A stretch of 64,000 nt of DNA, taken from assembly GCF_012979275.1 (NCBI RefSeq), contig NZ_JABASZ010000025.1, positions 1-64,000 on the forward strand. Reading direction: 5' to 3'. Numbering within the stretch: position 1 is the stretch's first letter; every line of letters starts with the position of its first letter. The translations under genes were made by a program, and so were the position numbers. This document shows, piece by piece, positions 1 through 8,789 of this stretch. Source of the stretch: Pseudopontixanthobacter vadosimaris (GTDB lineage Bacteria > Pseudomonadota > Alphaproteobacteria > Sphingomonadales > Sphingomonadaceae). The notes beneath the pieces were generated by a model that was given only the letters and a program-made list of their open reading frames with translations, ran no database searches and was not told where the DNA came from.

Positions 1-33
1 ATCCGGTGACGAGGCAATCCTGTCCCGCGCGCT

Positions 34-789
34 TCAGCGCCGTGCAGGCGGCGGCGGCGGGGGCGGCGGCGGCGGCGGGGGAGGCGGGGGCGGCGGCGGC
101 GGAAGGATCTCTTCGCCACCGAAGTTGAACGTCAGCGTTCCCAGCAGGGAGTGCGTACGCAACTTACCGTCGATGTCGCGGCCGAGCGAATCGATGATCC
201 GCACATCTTCTGCCGTGAACATGCGGTATCTGAGGCCCACGTCGACATTGTCGCTCAAAGGAGCGCGCACGCCGGCCAGGATCTGCCATGCAAAACCGGT
301 GTCGGAATCGTTGAATGCATCCGGAGCCGACAGCTGGATGGACGTATCCAGATCGGTCCGGGCAACGCCGACACCACCACCAACGAAGCCCTGAAGGCTG
401 TCATCGTCGCCGAAATCGGCAAGGCCGTTCAGCATGAAGCTGAGAGCGTTGATCGATCCATCGGAGACGAAGGTACCCGCGCCTGAGTTGCCACGATTTG
501 CGATAACGCCCGACGGGCCAACGATCAGATTGTCGATATCCGCATCACGATAGCTGGCTTCAGCTTCGAGACGGACGGCACCGAAATCGTAACCGACGAT
601 ACCACCGACATCCCAGCCGTAATCCGTGTCAGCCGTAATAGTGTCTGCATCGCCGTTGACATCGAGATCGATGTCTTCAACGATCATTGCGCCACCATCG
701 AGCTCGACGTACCATTGTCCGTCGCGCGCGAGGGCTGGCGACGCAAGGGCCGTCGAAGCCATCGCCATTCCTATGACGAGTTTCCGCAT
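34..789 (-). CDS. Outer-membrane beta-barrel protein ending in a polyproline tail, probably truncated
   Basis: 251 residues. A signal peptide ends near ALA-RDG (about residue 22). The rest is an OmpA/OprF-like eight-strand barrel with alternating polar and apolar residues, glycine turns, and a last strand near LTFNFGG. It then runs into about 19 consecutive prolines and stops after ARR. In sphingomonads such barrels are normally followed, after the Pro-rich linker, by a peptidoglycan-binding OmpA domain, which is missing here. A frameshift inside the GC-rich linker, real or an assembly error, would explain this. The start is supported by AAGGGGA 8 nt upstream. Function as an envelope structural porin is inferred from fold only. 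Confidence 0.8.
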   Translation of the reverse strand: MRKLVIGMAMASTALASPALARDGQWYVELDGGAMIVEDIDLDVNGDADTITADTDYGWDVGGIVGYDFGAVRLEAEASYRDADIDNLIVGPSGVIANRGNSGAGTFVSDGSINALSFMLNGLADFGDDDSLQGFVGGGVGVARTDLDTSIQLSAPDAFNDSDTGFAWQILAGVRAPLSDNVDVGLRYRMFTAEDVRIIDSLGRDIDGKLRTHSLLGTLTFNFGGEEILPPPPPPPPPPPPPPPPPPPARR

Positions 790-970
790 TAGATAATCCC
801 CTTTATAGCGAAACTAATTCCACCGAGTGGCGTGTTTTCTAACTTCTCCCCCGAAGGGTGGCAAGCGGGCATTCTTCGGGAACTGTTGCAAGAAAGCCTC
901 GAATGTTGTGGCCTGATGCAAAAAGATGCCGTGAATACGCCCTCCTGTGGCGTCATAACGGGGTGAAGTG

Positions 971-1441
971 TCAGATGTTCCCAGCGGAGGGCGGCAGTAG
1001 CTTCGCTAATTCGAGCGCTTCGATCAGCTTCGCCAAAGTACTGCGCGCTTCGGCGTCCACCGTGTGGCCGCCGCTGGCAGGCGGCACTGCGGAGATCCGC
1101 TGCCAGCCTTTTGCAAAGAACAAGGTCTGCGACGCGGCCCTGTCCACAACCTGCATGCCCGTCTTCGGCTTTATGAAGAGCCAGTTGCCACCCTGGTAAC
1201 CTGCCAATGCGCCATCATGACCAGACCATGCACCGCCAGCGCCGGGGCCGACGATCCAGCATTCGCCTTCGCCCGGTTCGGTCGGGGGAAGGCTGCCTTC
1301 GCCCTCGACACAGGCGTGCAGGAGAATGTCGGTCAGCGCATGCGCCTCCTTCACGAAGAATTCCTTTTGCGCCTGTCCTGCAAAGAGCATTGGAAGGGCG
1401 AATCGGGCAGTGGCAGAGGGAAAATTGGTTGCCTGTGTCAT
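971..1441 (-). CDS. DUF2793 protein, last gene of the GTA cluster
   Basis: 156 residues starting MTQATNF. The longer open frame upstream lies inside g15 and is not needed: this ATG overlaps the g15 stop as ATGA, indicating translational coupling. The sequence carries the DUF2793 pattern (LPML.AGQAQKEFFVKEA near the N-terminus, then GECWIVG and GGNWLFIKP). DUF2793 proteins occur at the tail-tip end of GTA and prophage clusters in sphingomonads and are presumed tail-fibre or baseplate accessories. Biochemical role unknown. The C-terminal 40 residues are alpha-helical and Ala/Leu-rich. Confidence 0.85.
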   Translation of the reverse strand: MTQATNFPSATARFALPMLFAGQAQKEFFVKEAHALTDILLHACVEGEGSLPPTEPGEGECWIVGPGAGGAWSGHDGALAGYQGGNWLFIKPKTGMQVVDRAASQTLFFAKGWQRISAVPPASGGHTVDAEARSTLAKLIEALELAKLLPPSAGNI

Positions 1442-3642
1442 CACGTGTCCTCGAGTTGGGAAAAGCTGAACAGGAAAAGAGGGTCGGATTGGGCGAAGGT
1501 GCCGATCTGCCGGACCCACAATTGTTCAGAAGGATAGATGATTCGCAAAGCCGCGAGTTCTTCCGCCGGGAAGCGGAACGATAGTGCAGAAATAACCCAG
1601 TTGCGATGCGGTTGATCCAGAGGGCCAATGCCAAGGCGATATGATTCGGTCTGCTCGACGAGCGGAGCATCAACTTCGTCCGGCCACGCCCAGGCACCCC
1701 GCGCCCTGCGCGTCCAGCGCAGATCGAGTCCGCCACTCGCGCTGAGAGAGGCGCGGGGGTGAACGGGTGGCAAGGGGCGCAGCGATGCTCCGGCATCGCT
1801 CAGGTGAACCGATGCTTCCGATCTGTCTGCCGGACTGATCGCCGTAACCGTCACCCCTGCGGAACCAGCCGTCAGATCGGCATCCAGTAGCGTCAATCGA
1901 TCGTCGATCACCACGAAGGCCGAACCCGGTGCGTGCGGATGCGCGGAACGTTGTTCCGTACCACCCCGCCCACGCAGCAATCCGGAAAGCGTCCACGAGC
2001 GCGGCGCTGTTCTGACGGCGTTGCTATATTGCACGATCTCTCCGTCGATCCAGATTCGATTGGCACCTTGCGCCAGCGCTGCAAGCGATGCCGGAGGGAG
2101 GATTGCATCATCCGATTCGAGGGTGACGGCAAGGATCGCGCTCCGATCGAACAACATGGCGCTGGAAGGCATCAAGGGGCTGCTGATCGTTCCGCCGATA
2201 TTCGGCCTTCTGCCGCTTACACCGGCAGGAACGAGGCGGCCTTCCTGCGACAGGTAGAGAGCGGCTCCGGCGAAGGAGCCTCCCTTGCTGCCCGTCGCCA
2301 CATAGGCGCGGCGGATGTCGGCCGCACCGATGCCGTCCCAGGGCAGTTCGAAGGCGCGCAGCCAGAGCGCGCCTGCACTGACATCCGCCGCGATCTGCGC
2401 CCGGCCGGCGTCGCCGGGAAGGGCGACTGCCGTGACGGGACGCAGCCGGACCAGCTGCAGTTCAATTCCCTTGTCGCTCCATTCCCATTCCTCGACAGTC
2501 CAGAACCCGTCGACTCCAGGCGCCATCACCGTACTGCCCGGCGCGATTGCAGGGTCGAGCTCCGCAACCCGCCACAGCATCCTTTCCTGCTGCCAGGCTG
2601 CGCGGCGCATGGCCATGTCCACCAGACTTCGCGCTGCACCGGCGGAAAGCGCGCCGGAAAATTCGATGGATCGCCGGGAGCTGACGATCGCCCTGCCGCC
2701 GGCTCGTTGCAGATTCGGCTGATAATCCCGATCGAGGTCGTAATAACGCATCGCACCTAGGGAACCTTGCCCAGCTGGATCCCGCTGGCGGTGGGTTCCG
2801 TCCCCCGCGGATGCTTCATCATCCCACCCCGCAGTCGGCTGCCCGAGCAGGATCGGCATCGAATTCTGTTCTTCAGCGGCAGACAGCGTCAGGGTGTCAC
2901 CACCTGAATCGCAGGCGATCGGATGCAGCGCGTGGATTGCCGCCAAGGGATGAACCAGCGGACCGCCTTCGATCGAAAATCCGCCGATATCGCGCAGCAC
3001 GAGATCGCTTCGGCCGCCGTCCGGCAGGGTGTTCAGCAATTGCGCCACCGTCATCGGCTCGTCGTCGGCGATGATCTCGAAGGTAAGCGAGGGGATGCGG
3101 TTGCCAAAATCCGCGAGTTGCAGATCTTCGAAGACCACATAGGCTGTGCCGCGATAGGCCGGGCTCCTCGATCCTTCCGCATCGCGCAGCAGAGGGTCCG
3201 GCTCATGATCGCCGCATCCATCGTAGAAGCGCAGGCTGCCGCCCGTCTTCAGATCGCCGGCTGCGCCGCGCAGCAGACTGCCGTCGGCCCAGATCCGGCC
3301 CAGCCGACTCATCGGCCGGCTCGACAGGGCCACTGCAAAGCTGGCGGAATAGCTGTAAGTGGTCACCTTGGGCTGACCTTTTCCGCCGCCAGCCACATCG
3401 CTGACCTCCTTCAGGTCTGTCGCCCAGATGACCGTGCCACCCACGCGCATCCTGCCAAAATGCTTGGGCACCGGATTACCGTAAGTCGATGTCGTTAACG
3501 TCAGATCCTTCAGCCGCGGTCCTTCGCCGGAGGGCCGGCCCAGGATCGTTCCGTCGATTGCCTGACCGGCAAGCGCGCCCAGGGCACCGCCCAGCGGCCC
3601 TCCGAGCGCGGTTCCGGCGGCTGTCAGTAGCAAGGTTGCCAT
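1441..3642 (-). CDS. GTA tail-tip (host-specificity) protein, g15-like
   Basis: 733 residues. The N-terminus has a glycine/alanine-rich hydrophobic stretch (residues 5-30) followed by the GTA g15 hallmark HFGRMRVGGTVIWATDL (about residues 61-77) and GGGKGQPKVTTYSYS. A phage-tail_3-like middle and a beta-rich C-terminus with an RGRGGTE motif follow. RcGTA g15 is about 1,300 residues and contains a TIM-barrel domain; this version is much shorter, as in other sphingomonads. It should form the central tail hub contacting the recipient cell. The start codon follows directly after the g14 stop (TAG then ATG, no gap). Confidence 0.9.
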   Translation of the reverse strand: MATLLLTAAGTALGGPLGGALGALAGQAIDGTILGRPSGEGPRLKDLTLTTSTYGNPVPKHFGRMRVGGTVIWATDLKEVSDVAGGGKGQPKVTTYSYSASFAVALSSRPMSRLGRIWADGSLLRGAAGDLKTGGSLRFYDGCGDHEPDPLLRDAEGSRSPAYRGTAYVVFEDLQLADFGNRIPSLTFEIIADDEPMTVAQLLNTLPDGGRSDLVLRDIGGFSIEGGPLVHPLAAIHALHPIACDSGGDTLTLSAAEEQNSMPILLGQPTAGWDDEASAGDGTHRQRDPAGQGSLGAMRYYDLDRDYQPNLQRAGGRAIVSSRRSIEFSGALSAGAARSLVDMAMRRAAWQQERMLWRVAELDPAIAPGSTVMAPGVDGFWTVEEWEWSDKGIELQLVRLRPVTAVALPGDAGRAQIAADVSAGALWLRAFELPWDGIGAADIRRAYVATGSKGGSFAGAALYLSQEGRLVPAGVSGRRPNIGGTISSPLMPSSAMLFDRSAILAVTLESDDAILPPASLAALAQGANRIWIDGEIVQYSNAVRTAPRSWTLSGLLRGRGGTEQRSAHPHAPGSAFVVIDDRLTLLDADLTAGSAGVTVTAISPADRSEASVHLSDAGASLRPLPPVHPRASLSASGGLDLRWTRRARGAWAWPDEVDAPLVEQTESYRLGIGPLDQPHRNWVISALSFRFPAEELAALRIIYPSEQLWVRQIGTFAQSDPLFLFSFSQLEDT

Positions 3643-4062
3643 CTATCTGTCCTGTCGCTTTGGGGCGAGGTGCCATTGCGAGATCACCGGCCAGGGAATG
3701 CGTCCGGTGAATGCGACCACGCGGCCCAACCCGGCATGAGCGTGAATGAGATCGTTACCGGGCCCGGCAATCACCAGATGCTGCTGGAGCGGACCTGCAA
3801 GGACCATCAGGATGTCGCCGGGCTGCAACTGCCTTTCGCCCCTGGAGAAGCCCTGCCGCAGCGCGCTTTGTTCGATCCGGTCGAGCGAGCGATTGCGCAG
3901 CCCATAGAGTCCGGCAAGGTCCAGCACATGGCCTGCTGCCGCATAGGCGCATTCGATCAGACCGACGCAATCCAGCCCATGCCCGACCGCACGCCCGTGC
4001 AGACGAAAAGGGGTGCCGATCATCGCCCGCGCGGCCCGAGCGGCGCGAAAACCCGTCGTCAT
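3643..4062 (-). CDS. GTA NlpC/P60 cell-wall peptidase, g14-like
   Basis: 139 residues with the NlpC/P60 layout: catalytic Cys in GLDCVGLIE (about residue 32), and histidines in QQHLVIA and IHAHAGLGRV supplying the His partner. The family cleaves peptide stems of peptidoglycan; in GTA particles g14 is the tail-associated peptidase that helps DNA pass the recipient wall. The start overlaps the g13 stop by 4 bp (ATGA), and the gene abuts g15. The length is normal for GTA g14 proteins and all expected catalytic residues are present. Confidence 0.9.
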   Translation of the reverse strand: MTTGFRAARAARAMIGTPFRLHGRAVGHGLDCVGLIECAYAAAGHVLDLAGLYGLRNRSLDRIEQSALRQGFSRGERQLQPGDILMVLAGPLQQHLVIAGPGNDLIHAHAGLGRVVAFTGRIPWPVISQWHLAPKRQDR

Positions 4063-4874
4063 GGCTGCACCGGATAGCGCATGAGCAGGTCGTTTCCGGG
4101 AAGAAACGGTTCGCCCTGAAAATTGACGGCGTTGGCGAAGCGGTCCGCGCAGGTCGCGATTGTATGGTCGCAGCCCTCGCGCAGGATAACACGCATGCCG
4201 GCAGAGACTTCGCCGCTCAGGGGCATGTCCGTATAGAGTGCGTCTGCTTCGGCATCGACGATCTGCATGACGGCCCCGACATGCGGGCCATCTATCCAGC
4301 GCAGTTCACCATAAAGATACCGACCGTGATCGGGCAGATCGAAGCCCATGCGGTTGGATGCATGCCCGACATGCGACAGTCGTGCTTCGCGTGAGAAGCG
4401 TGAGGCTGGAAGAGTGCAGCCCGGTCCGCAGAAGCGGGCACGGCAGGTGGGGCTGGTGCGCGGAACCGGGTCTGCCTCCAGCCTGGCCTTGGACGACACC
4501 AGATCAGCCGCAAAGCCGTTCCCGTGGCTGGCGACGCTGCCGATGTTCCCATTGTAAAGGATGGCCCGGTCCAGCGTTTCCCAGTCCACCGCGCCGATCT
4601 CGACAGTCGCATCGTCGAAACGCCCGGAGGTCAGATCGGCATTGCCGATGCTTCCATGGCTGAGCGGTCCCTGCATTTCGGCGCTATCCGGTGCAAACCC
4701 GGCATTGCGGCGAATGGCTGAAGGAACCATTCCCGGCGCAGCGCGATGCAGCACGCCGTCGAACCAGATATCCCGGTCATGACTGGTAAAGCCCAGGGTC
4801 ACGCCGTCACGCCGATAGATCCGCCAGAAGGTAGCGACCCCTTCCAGTTCCTTGCGGAAGAACACCCGGCTCAT
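4059..4874 (-). CDS. GTA baseplate hub protein, DUF2163, g13-like
   Basis: 271 residues from MSRVFFRKELE; this ATG forms an ATGA overlap with the g12 stop, so the longer upstream reading frame was rejected. DUF2163/phage_BR0599 signature: WRIYRRDGVTLGFTSHDRDI near the N-terminus and a Cys-rich middle (TCRARFCGPGCTL, about residues 155-167) matching the iron-sulfur-ligand cysteines described for RcGTA g13. The C-terminal domain ends with GCDHTIATCADRFANAVNFQGEP, the usual DUF2163 end with the Cys-x-x-RF motif. It is predicted to sit between the distal tail protein (g12) and the tip (g15). Confidence 0.9.
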   Translation of the reverse strand: MSRVFFRKELEGVATFWRIYRRDGVTLGFTSHDRDIWFDGVLHRAAPGMVPSAIRRNAGFAPDSAEMQGPLSHGSIGNADLTSGRFDDATVEIGAVDWETLDRAILYNGNIGSVASHGNGFAADLVSSKARLEADPVPRTSPTCRARFCGPGCTLPASRFSREARLSHVGHASNRMGFDLPDHGRYLYGELRWIDGPHVGAVMQIVDAEADALYTDMPLSGEVSAGMRVILREGCDHTIATCADRFANAVNFQGEPFLPGNDLLMRYPVQP

Positions 4875-7182
4875 GTCGCCTCGCGAATTTCGACGAGCGG
4901 AACGGACGGCACTTCGCCGGCAGCGAAAGTGGCGCCGGTGACGTCCAGCCGGTCTTCGGCAAAACGGACCGGCACATCGAAGAGGAAACCGGCGGTCACG
5001 GCTGCACCGACAGGCGGCGCAGTGTCGAAGGCCAGCCATCCTCCTGCCTCGCGGGTGAAACCTGCCGTTTCGATCCCATCTATGGCGGCGCGGATCGTAT
5101 CGGGACGCGGCCGGGTAACCGGTCTGACCTGCGGTTCGTCGCCATCGCCATAGCGCTTTGCAAGGCGGAAGCGCGACCGAAACCCATCGCCCGTACCGAT
5201 GCGCTGATCCAGCGGGCCGGGATTGCCGGTCATGCCTGCGGAACTGAAATCGAAAGGATCGCCGAGGCGGAAGCCGCGCGCTGCCCCGCGGCGCGCGCGG
5301 AAGAATGCAATAAGCGTGCCCAGTTCGGCTTCGGATCGCAGGCCGGGCCCGACATCGAAGCGCAGGCGGGCGTCGGACCAGAGCGAATTGCGGCGTTCAT
5401 GCCCGCTCGAACATTGGTTGAGAATTCGGGGCTGACGCCTACGTCCTGTCCAAAGGGCAAGGGGTAGAGAACATCGTCGAAGGCTTGCATTGCATCGTCT
5501 CCAATCGGCGGCAATCGCGTGTATCCATCGCGCGCGACCTGCGGCAGCGCCCAGACGAAGCGCTGTTTGACGCCGCGCGCTGCCGCTTCGTCCAGGACTC
5601 TGTCGATATGCGCCCAGTAGGCGTCCGCATCTTCGGCAAGCAGCACGAAACCGGACAGGTAATCCTGCCGGTCCACCGGATAATTCAGGCGTTTGTCCAC
5701 CAGCCTTACCGCTGCGCGCCGCGCGGCATCGGCACCGGCGGTGAGCCAGTCGTAATCTTCCAGTTGCAGCCGGTCGAAAGCGGGCCAGGCCCAGCCGGTG
5801 GGCATGTTGGCACGCTGCAGTTCCGGCATTTCGGGGTTCAGCACGGTCGGCGTGAAGGCCAGCAACAGGATTTCGGCATCGGTCTTGGCTGCCTGCCGGA
5901 CCGCGTCGGACAGCGCGGCGGTGCTGTTCGCCAGCACTTCGCCGGCCCGGTCGAGCAATTGCAGCTGCGCTTCATCCAGCGACGCGCGCATATCGGCAAT
6001 GATCGCGGGCGAGCCGCCGAAGGCCGTGCGGGCGGCATCGTCGTAAAGGCAGATGCGCCCATCGCCCATGACCCACCACCACGGCTCCCCCACCTGGAAC
6101 AGAACCGGCAGCCCGGCCCTCTCGAGCAGGGTCACGAATGCGCGGGCGACGTCCTGCAACCATGCCATCGCGCCCTCATGAGCGGGTGAGAGCAAGGCGG
6201 AGGGCGGCTCCCACCCGGTACGGCCGGGCGCGCCGTCATGGGCACGTTGCTGCCAGTCGCCCGGACAATGTTCGGCAAACAATTCGTAGGACAGGGACGC
6301 GATGGTCTGGAAGCCGCGATCGGCACATTCCCGGAAATAGGCTTCGTGCCAGCTCGCTGCGGGCCTGCACAACAGCACGTCCGGCGAAACCAGCAGGCGC
6401 TCGCCTTGCGGTGCCAGCCGGAAGAAATGGCTCATGCCGACATAATGGACGATGCGACCGCGATAGCCGAGGCCACGCACCTGTCTGACGAGGCGGGCAG
6501 GGGTCTGGTTGAAGGCATCGTCATAAGCCGTCGCCATCTGTTCGCCATGCGGCGGCAGGAAGACGTCGCCCACTTCCAGCATCGGCCTGTCGCCTTTGCA
6601 GGCGATCTCGCTCAGTTCCGCCCACCCATCGGCCCTTGCAGGCAGGCGTTCATTGCTGCCTTCGACATAGAGCGGCGGGGCAAGCGAGATGAACATGCGG
6701 TCGATCGCTGCGGGAAACACCGCTTCGCCGGGCAGATTGAACCCGCTTTCGAGGGCGGAGAAAGGCAGGTCGATGCGAGCATCCGTCGGCGTGCCTTCCG
6801 CATAGTTCCAGAGCCGGACATACCAGGCGCGGCTTGCACCACCGGCATCCCGGCCCTCGATCGTGAGCGTCGGCCCGTGATTAGCATCGAGCGGTATCAA
6901 GCCGCCCGATCGCCAGCGGAACCGCAGGCGCGTGCGCGAATAATCGCGATCCGTCGCATAGGCCAGCAGCGGGTGATCGAGCATGTCGACGCTGTCCCAG
7001 ATCAGCCCGGCAAGTTCGCCCTCGTGGTGAAATTCACACTCCACGCGAAGGGATTGCGGGCCTGTGGTGATGACCGATGCCATCATCGGGCGCGGGAAGT
7101 TTACGGTCCAGAAACGCGGGTCGAAGCGCTGGATCCAGTCGCTGTCCTGTCCTCGTCGCTTGCGGGCAAGCCAGAATGCCAT
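4871..7182 (-). pseudogene. GTA distal-tail protein g12 (long sphingomonad form with C-terminal DUF2460), frameshifted
   Basis: Two overlapping frames together encode about 770 residues, the length I expect for sphingomonad g12. The first frame (7182 down to the stop at 5230) starts MAFWLARKRRG behind an AAGGA ribosome site. It gives a beta-rich N-terminal part and a middle part that looks TIM-barrel-like (YVGMSHFFRL, FQVGEPWWW, QRFVWALPQVARDGY). After SPEFSTNV near 5410 the DUF2460 signature continues in the minus-1 frame (SGHERRNSLWSDARLRFDVG to VEIREAT, stop at 4871). Restoring one T in GTT-CGA (TTT instead of TT) joins both as STNV-SSGHERRN. The cause is a real null mutation, an assembly error or, less likely, programmed slippage. 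Confidence 0.85.
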
Positions 7183-7246
7183 TGCAGCAAAATCCTTCTG
7201 ATATCGGTTTGGAAAGACAGGGCGCAGCCTGCCGCTCTCCGGATTT

Positions 7247-7828
7247 TCAGCGTAGCGAACGGCTGATCGCGCTGGCGACCTGGCGGCTCGATCTTTGCAG
7301 GGCGGCGGGGGCGCTCGTGCCCTTGGGCGTGGCCAGCTGAATCGATACGCGATTGTTCCGCCGGTTGGCTGGCTCGCCACGGTTCGGTTCGACGCGGCCG
7401 GCGCTGGTCGGCACGAACAGTTCGGGTCCGCGCTCCCCCACGAGATAGCCACGCCCGGGCGAGACAGGGCCGCCCGTCGCCCGCCCGGGAAGGCCGAAGA
7501 TCGCTCCAAGCGCGCCGCCCAGGAGGCCGCCGATCCCGCTTCCGCCCGCACTGCCCTTGTCCTGCCGGAACAGATTGCCGATGCCGGATTGCAACGCCTG
7601 TGCGGCGATGCGGTCCATGGCCTGCAGCGCGGTCCGGGCAAGGTCTTCGAAACCGATCCCGCCCTTGCGGATCGCACCGAGCAGGCTCCGCTCCAGCACC
7701 GAACCTGCCTTGTCGAAGCCCTGCAACAGGGTGGAATCGAAAGTGCCGCGCATTTCCGCAATATCGGCGGCAAAGCCGCGCGTTCCGGCGCGCACCTCGA
7801 TCAGCAATTCGTCGATGTTGTCATCCAT
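7247..7828 (-). CDS. GTA short tail tape-measure protein, g11-like
   Basis: 193 residues. The N-terminal half is helical (DELLIEVRAGTRGFAADIAEM, then SLLGAIRKGGIGFEDLARTAL), as in lambda-integrase-like/tape-measure ends of GTA g11. The middle is a glycine-rich hydrophobic segment (GIGGLLGGALGAIFGLPGRATGGPVSPG) and the pattern YLVGERGPELFVP is typical of phage tape-measure C-termini. The very short length agrees with the short GTA tail. The start overlaps the g10.1 stop by 8 bp (ATGGATGA). It should set tail-tube length and fill the tube. Confidence 0.85.
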   Translation of the reverse strand: MDDNIDELLIEVRAGTRGFAADIAEMRGTFDSTLLQGFDKAGSVLERSLLGAIRKGGIGFEDLARTALQAMDRIAAQALQSGIGNLFRQDKGSAGGSGIGGLLGGALGAIFGLPGRATGGPVSPGRGYLVGERGPELFVPTSAGRVEPNRGEPANRRNNRVSIQLATPKGTSAPAALQRSSRQVASAISRSLR

Positions 7829-8048
7829 GTCTGTCAGCCTCGATCATGCGTTGAATATCCGTGCGGGACGGAGGAGCGGTGCCGACTTGCGGTTCGGCCG
7901 TGAGGCAGGCCGTCAGTTCAGCTGGAGTGGAGTTCCAGAATTCAGGAGGCCGCCAGCCGAGGCTGCGTGCTGCCAGTCCGGCCAGGCGCAAGGCTCGGGG
8001 GCCAAAACTGGCGTCGTCATCCCGGGAGTTTGGCCTGGCTACACTCAC
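7821..8048 (-). CDS. GTA tail assembly chaperone, g10.1-like
   Basis: 75 residues. It begins at a GTG that overlaps the g10 stop (GTGA); the longer upstream frame belongs to g10 in another phase. The core FGPRALRLAGLAARSLGWRP, EFWNSTPAEL and RTDIQRMIEADRHG match the short rcc01693/DUF2376-type chaperone that precedes the tape-measure gene in GTA clusters. Phages often make chaperone variants by frameshift; here the two chaperone-like genes (g10 and g10.1) are separate, coupled ORFs. Function in loading tape-measure protein during tail assembly is known for the family and inferred here. Confidence 0.8.
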   Translation of the reverse strand: MSVARPNSRDDDASFGPRALRLAGLAARSLGWRPPEFWNSTPAELTACLTAEPQVGTAPPSRTDIQRMIEADRHG

Positions 8049-8356
8049 CCCGTACCCTGCAGGATCTGCCCCAGCAGCACGCGAAGGGGCTTCACGCTCG
8101 CCGCCATGCCGTGCCGCATCACCGCCGCACCGACATCGTCGCGCGTCAGATCGCCGCGTTCCTCCATGCAATGCCAGAACAGCGCCGCCATTTCGCCCAG
8201 CCGCAGCTGTCCTTCACCTGCGCGTTCGACCAGCGCGAACAGCGGCCCCAGTTCCTCCTCCGCTGCGACCAGGGCGGCAAAGCTGGGGCGCAACCGGCAG
8301 TCGCGCCCCGCAATGTCCAGCGTCGCTTCGCCGCGATAGGGGTTCGCGCCGCTCAT
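8045..8356 (-). CDS. GTA-gp10 family tail assembly protein, g10-like
   Basis: 103 residues. MSGANPYRGEATLDIAGRDC resembles the GTA-gp10 family (protein beginning with a short beta domain, then EEELGPLFALVERAGEGQLRLGEMAALFWHCME and VLLGQILQG). In GTA clusters this gene lies between the major tail protein and the chaperone and tape-measure genes and behaves as a tail chaperone. The start overlaps the g9 stop (ATGA) and the stop overlaps g10.1 (GTGA), so the set is translationally coupled. Confidence 0.85.
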   Translation of the reverse strand: MSGANPYRGEATLDIAGRDCRLRPSFAALVAAEEELGPLFALVERAGEGQLRLGEMAALFWHCMEERGDLTRDDVGAAVMRHGMAASVKPLRVLLGQILQGTG

Positions 8357-8688
8357 GCGGGCAGCACCGCGCCGGAGCTTTCCAGCTGCAGCGTATAATT
8401 GCGCTCCCCGTTGAAATCGCCCGCATAGTCCAGCCGCTGCACCAGGAACCTGCCTCGCAGGCGTTCACCGTCCTCGAAGCTCAACTCGTAATCGGCAATC
8501 GTCCCGGCCAGTGCATGGGCGCGAATGGCACCTTCCGCTTCGCTGCCAAGGAAAATGCCGCTGGCGGATACCGAGACGGAGCGTGTTCCCGCACCCGACA
8601 GCAATTCCCGCCAGCCGCCGCTTTCCTTGTGAGTCACCACGACCGTGTCGCCGTTCACGGACATCTGTGTCGTGCGAAGACCGGCCAC
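8353..8688 (-). CDS. GTA major tail (tube) protein, g9-like, lacking its normal N-terminus
   Basis: The frame encodes the TP901-1-type tail-tube signature: TVAGLRTTQMSVNGDTVVV, GGWRELLSGAGTRSVSVSASGIF, SFEDGERLRGRFLVQ and LDYAGDFNGERNYTLQLESSG. Family members start about 20-25 residues before VAGL. Here the frame stays open upstream, but I see no ATG/GTG/TTG with a ribosome site there. The first usable start is GTG at 8688, giving 111 residues without the first strand. A 44-codon ORF coupled to g6 runs into this region one frame away. A deletion or a frameshift is likely; the start given is provisional. Confidence 0.7.
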   Translation of the reverse strand: MAGLRTTQMSVNGDTVVVTHKESGGWRELLSGAGTRSVSVSASGIFLGSEAEGAIRAHALAGTIADYELSFEDGERLRGRFLVQRLDYAGDFNGERNYTLQLESSGAVLPA

Positions 8689-8789
8689 CGTATGGTAGGC
8701 GGGAGGCTGACCGGCGGCGGATGCCGCGCCGCCTTGTCGTTCAGCCGCGCGGCGAGTTTTGCGAAGCCGCCCGCATCGGAACGGATCAT
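8655..8789 (-). CDS. Small ORF coupled to g6, possible remnant of g7/g8 or lost 5' end of g9
   Basis: 44 codons starting MIRSDAGGFAKLAARLND. Its ATG overlaps the g6 stop as ATGA, exactly the spacing used throughout this cluster, so ribosomes finishing g6 should enter it. The first 22 codons look protein-like, then it turns Pro/Arg-rich and stops inside g9. It lies one frame from g9 (a -1 shift would join them). GTA clusters usually have g7 and g8 between g6 and g9. This may be the front of a deleted gene fused out of frame to g9. Whether it makes a stable product is unknown. Confidence 0.35.
   Translation of the reverse strand: MIRSDAGGFAKLAARLNDKAARHPPPVSLPPTIRWPVFARHRCP

Noticed and set aside
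848-880. CCCGAAG/CTTCGGG hairpin between the GTA cluster and the barrel gene
   Set aside because: Seven-bp stem with a 17-nt loop and no T run; too weak to call a terminator.
5405-5415. Programmed frameshift as the normal mode for g12
   Set aside because: No slippery heptamer and no stimulatory structure stand out at GTTCGAG; a single lost T explains the data more simply. Kept only as a minor alternative.
5230-7773. 847-codon reading of g12 beginning at 7773
   Set aside because: The first 197 codons overlap g11 in another frame and are Arg/Ser/Cys-rich; the family start with a ribosome site is at 7182, and the last 60 codons are out-of-frame DUF2460.
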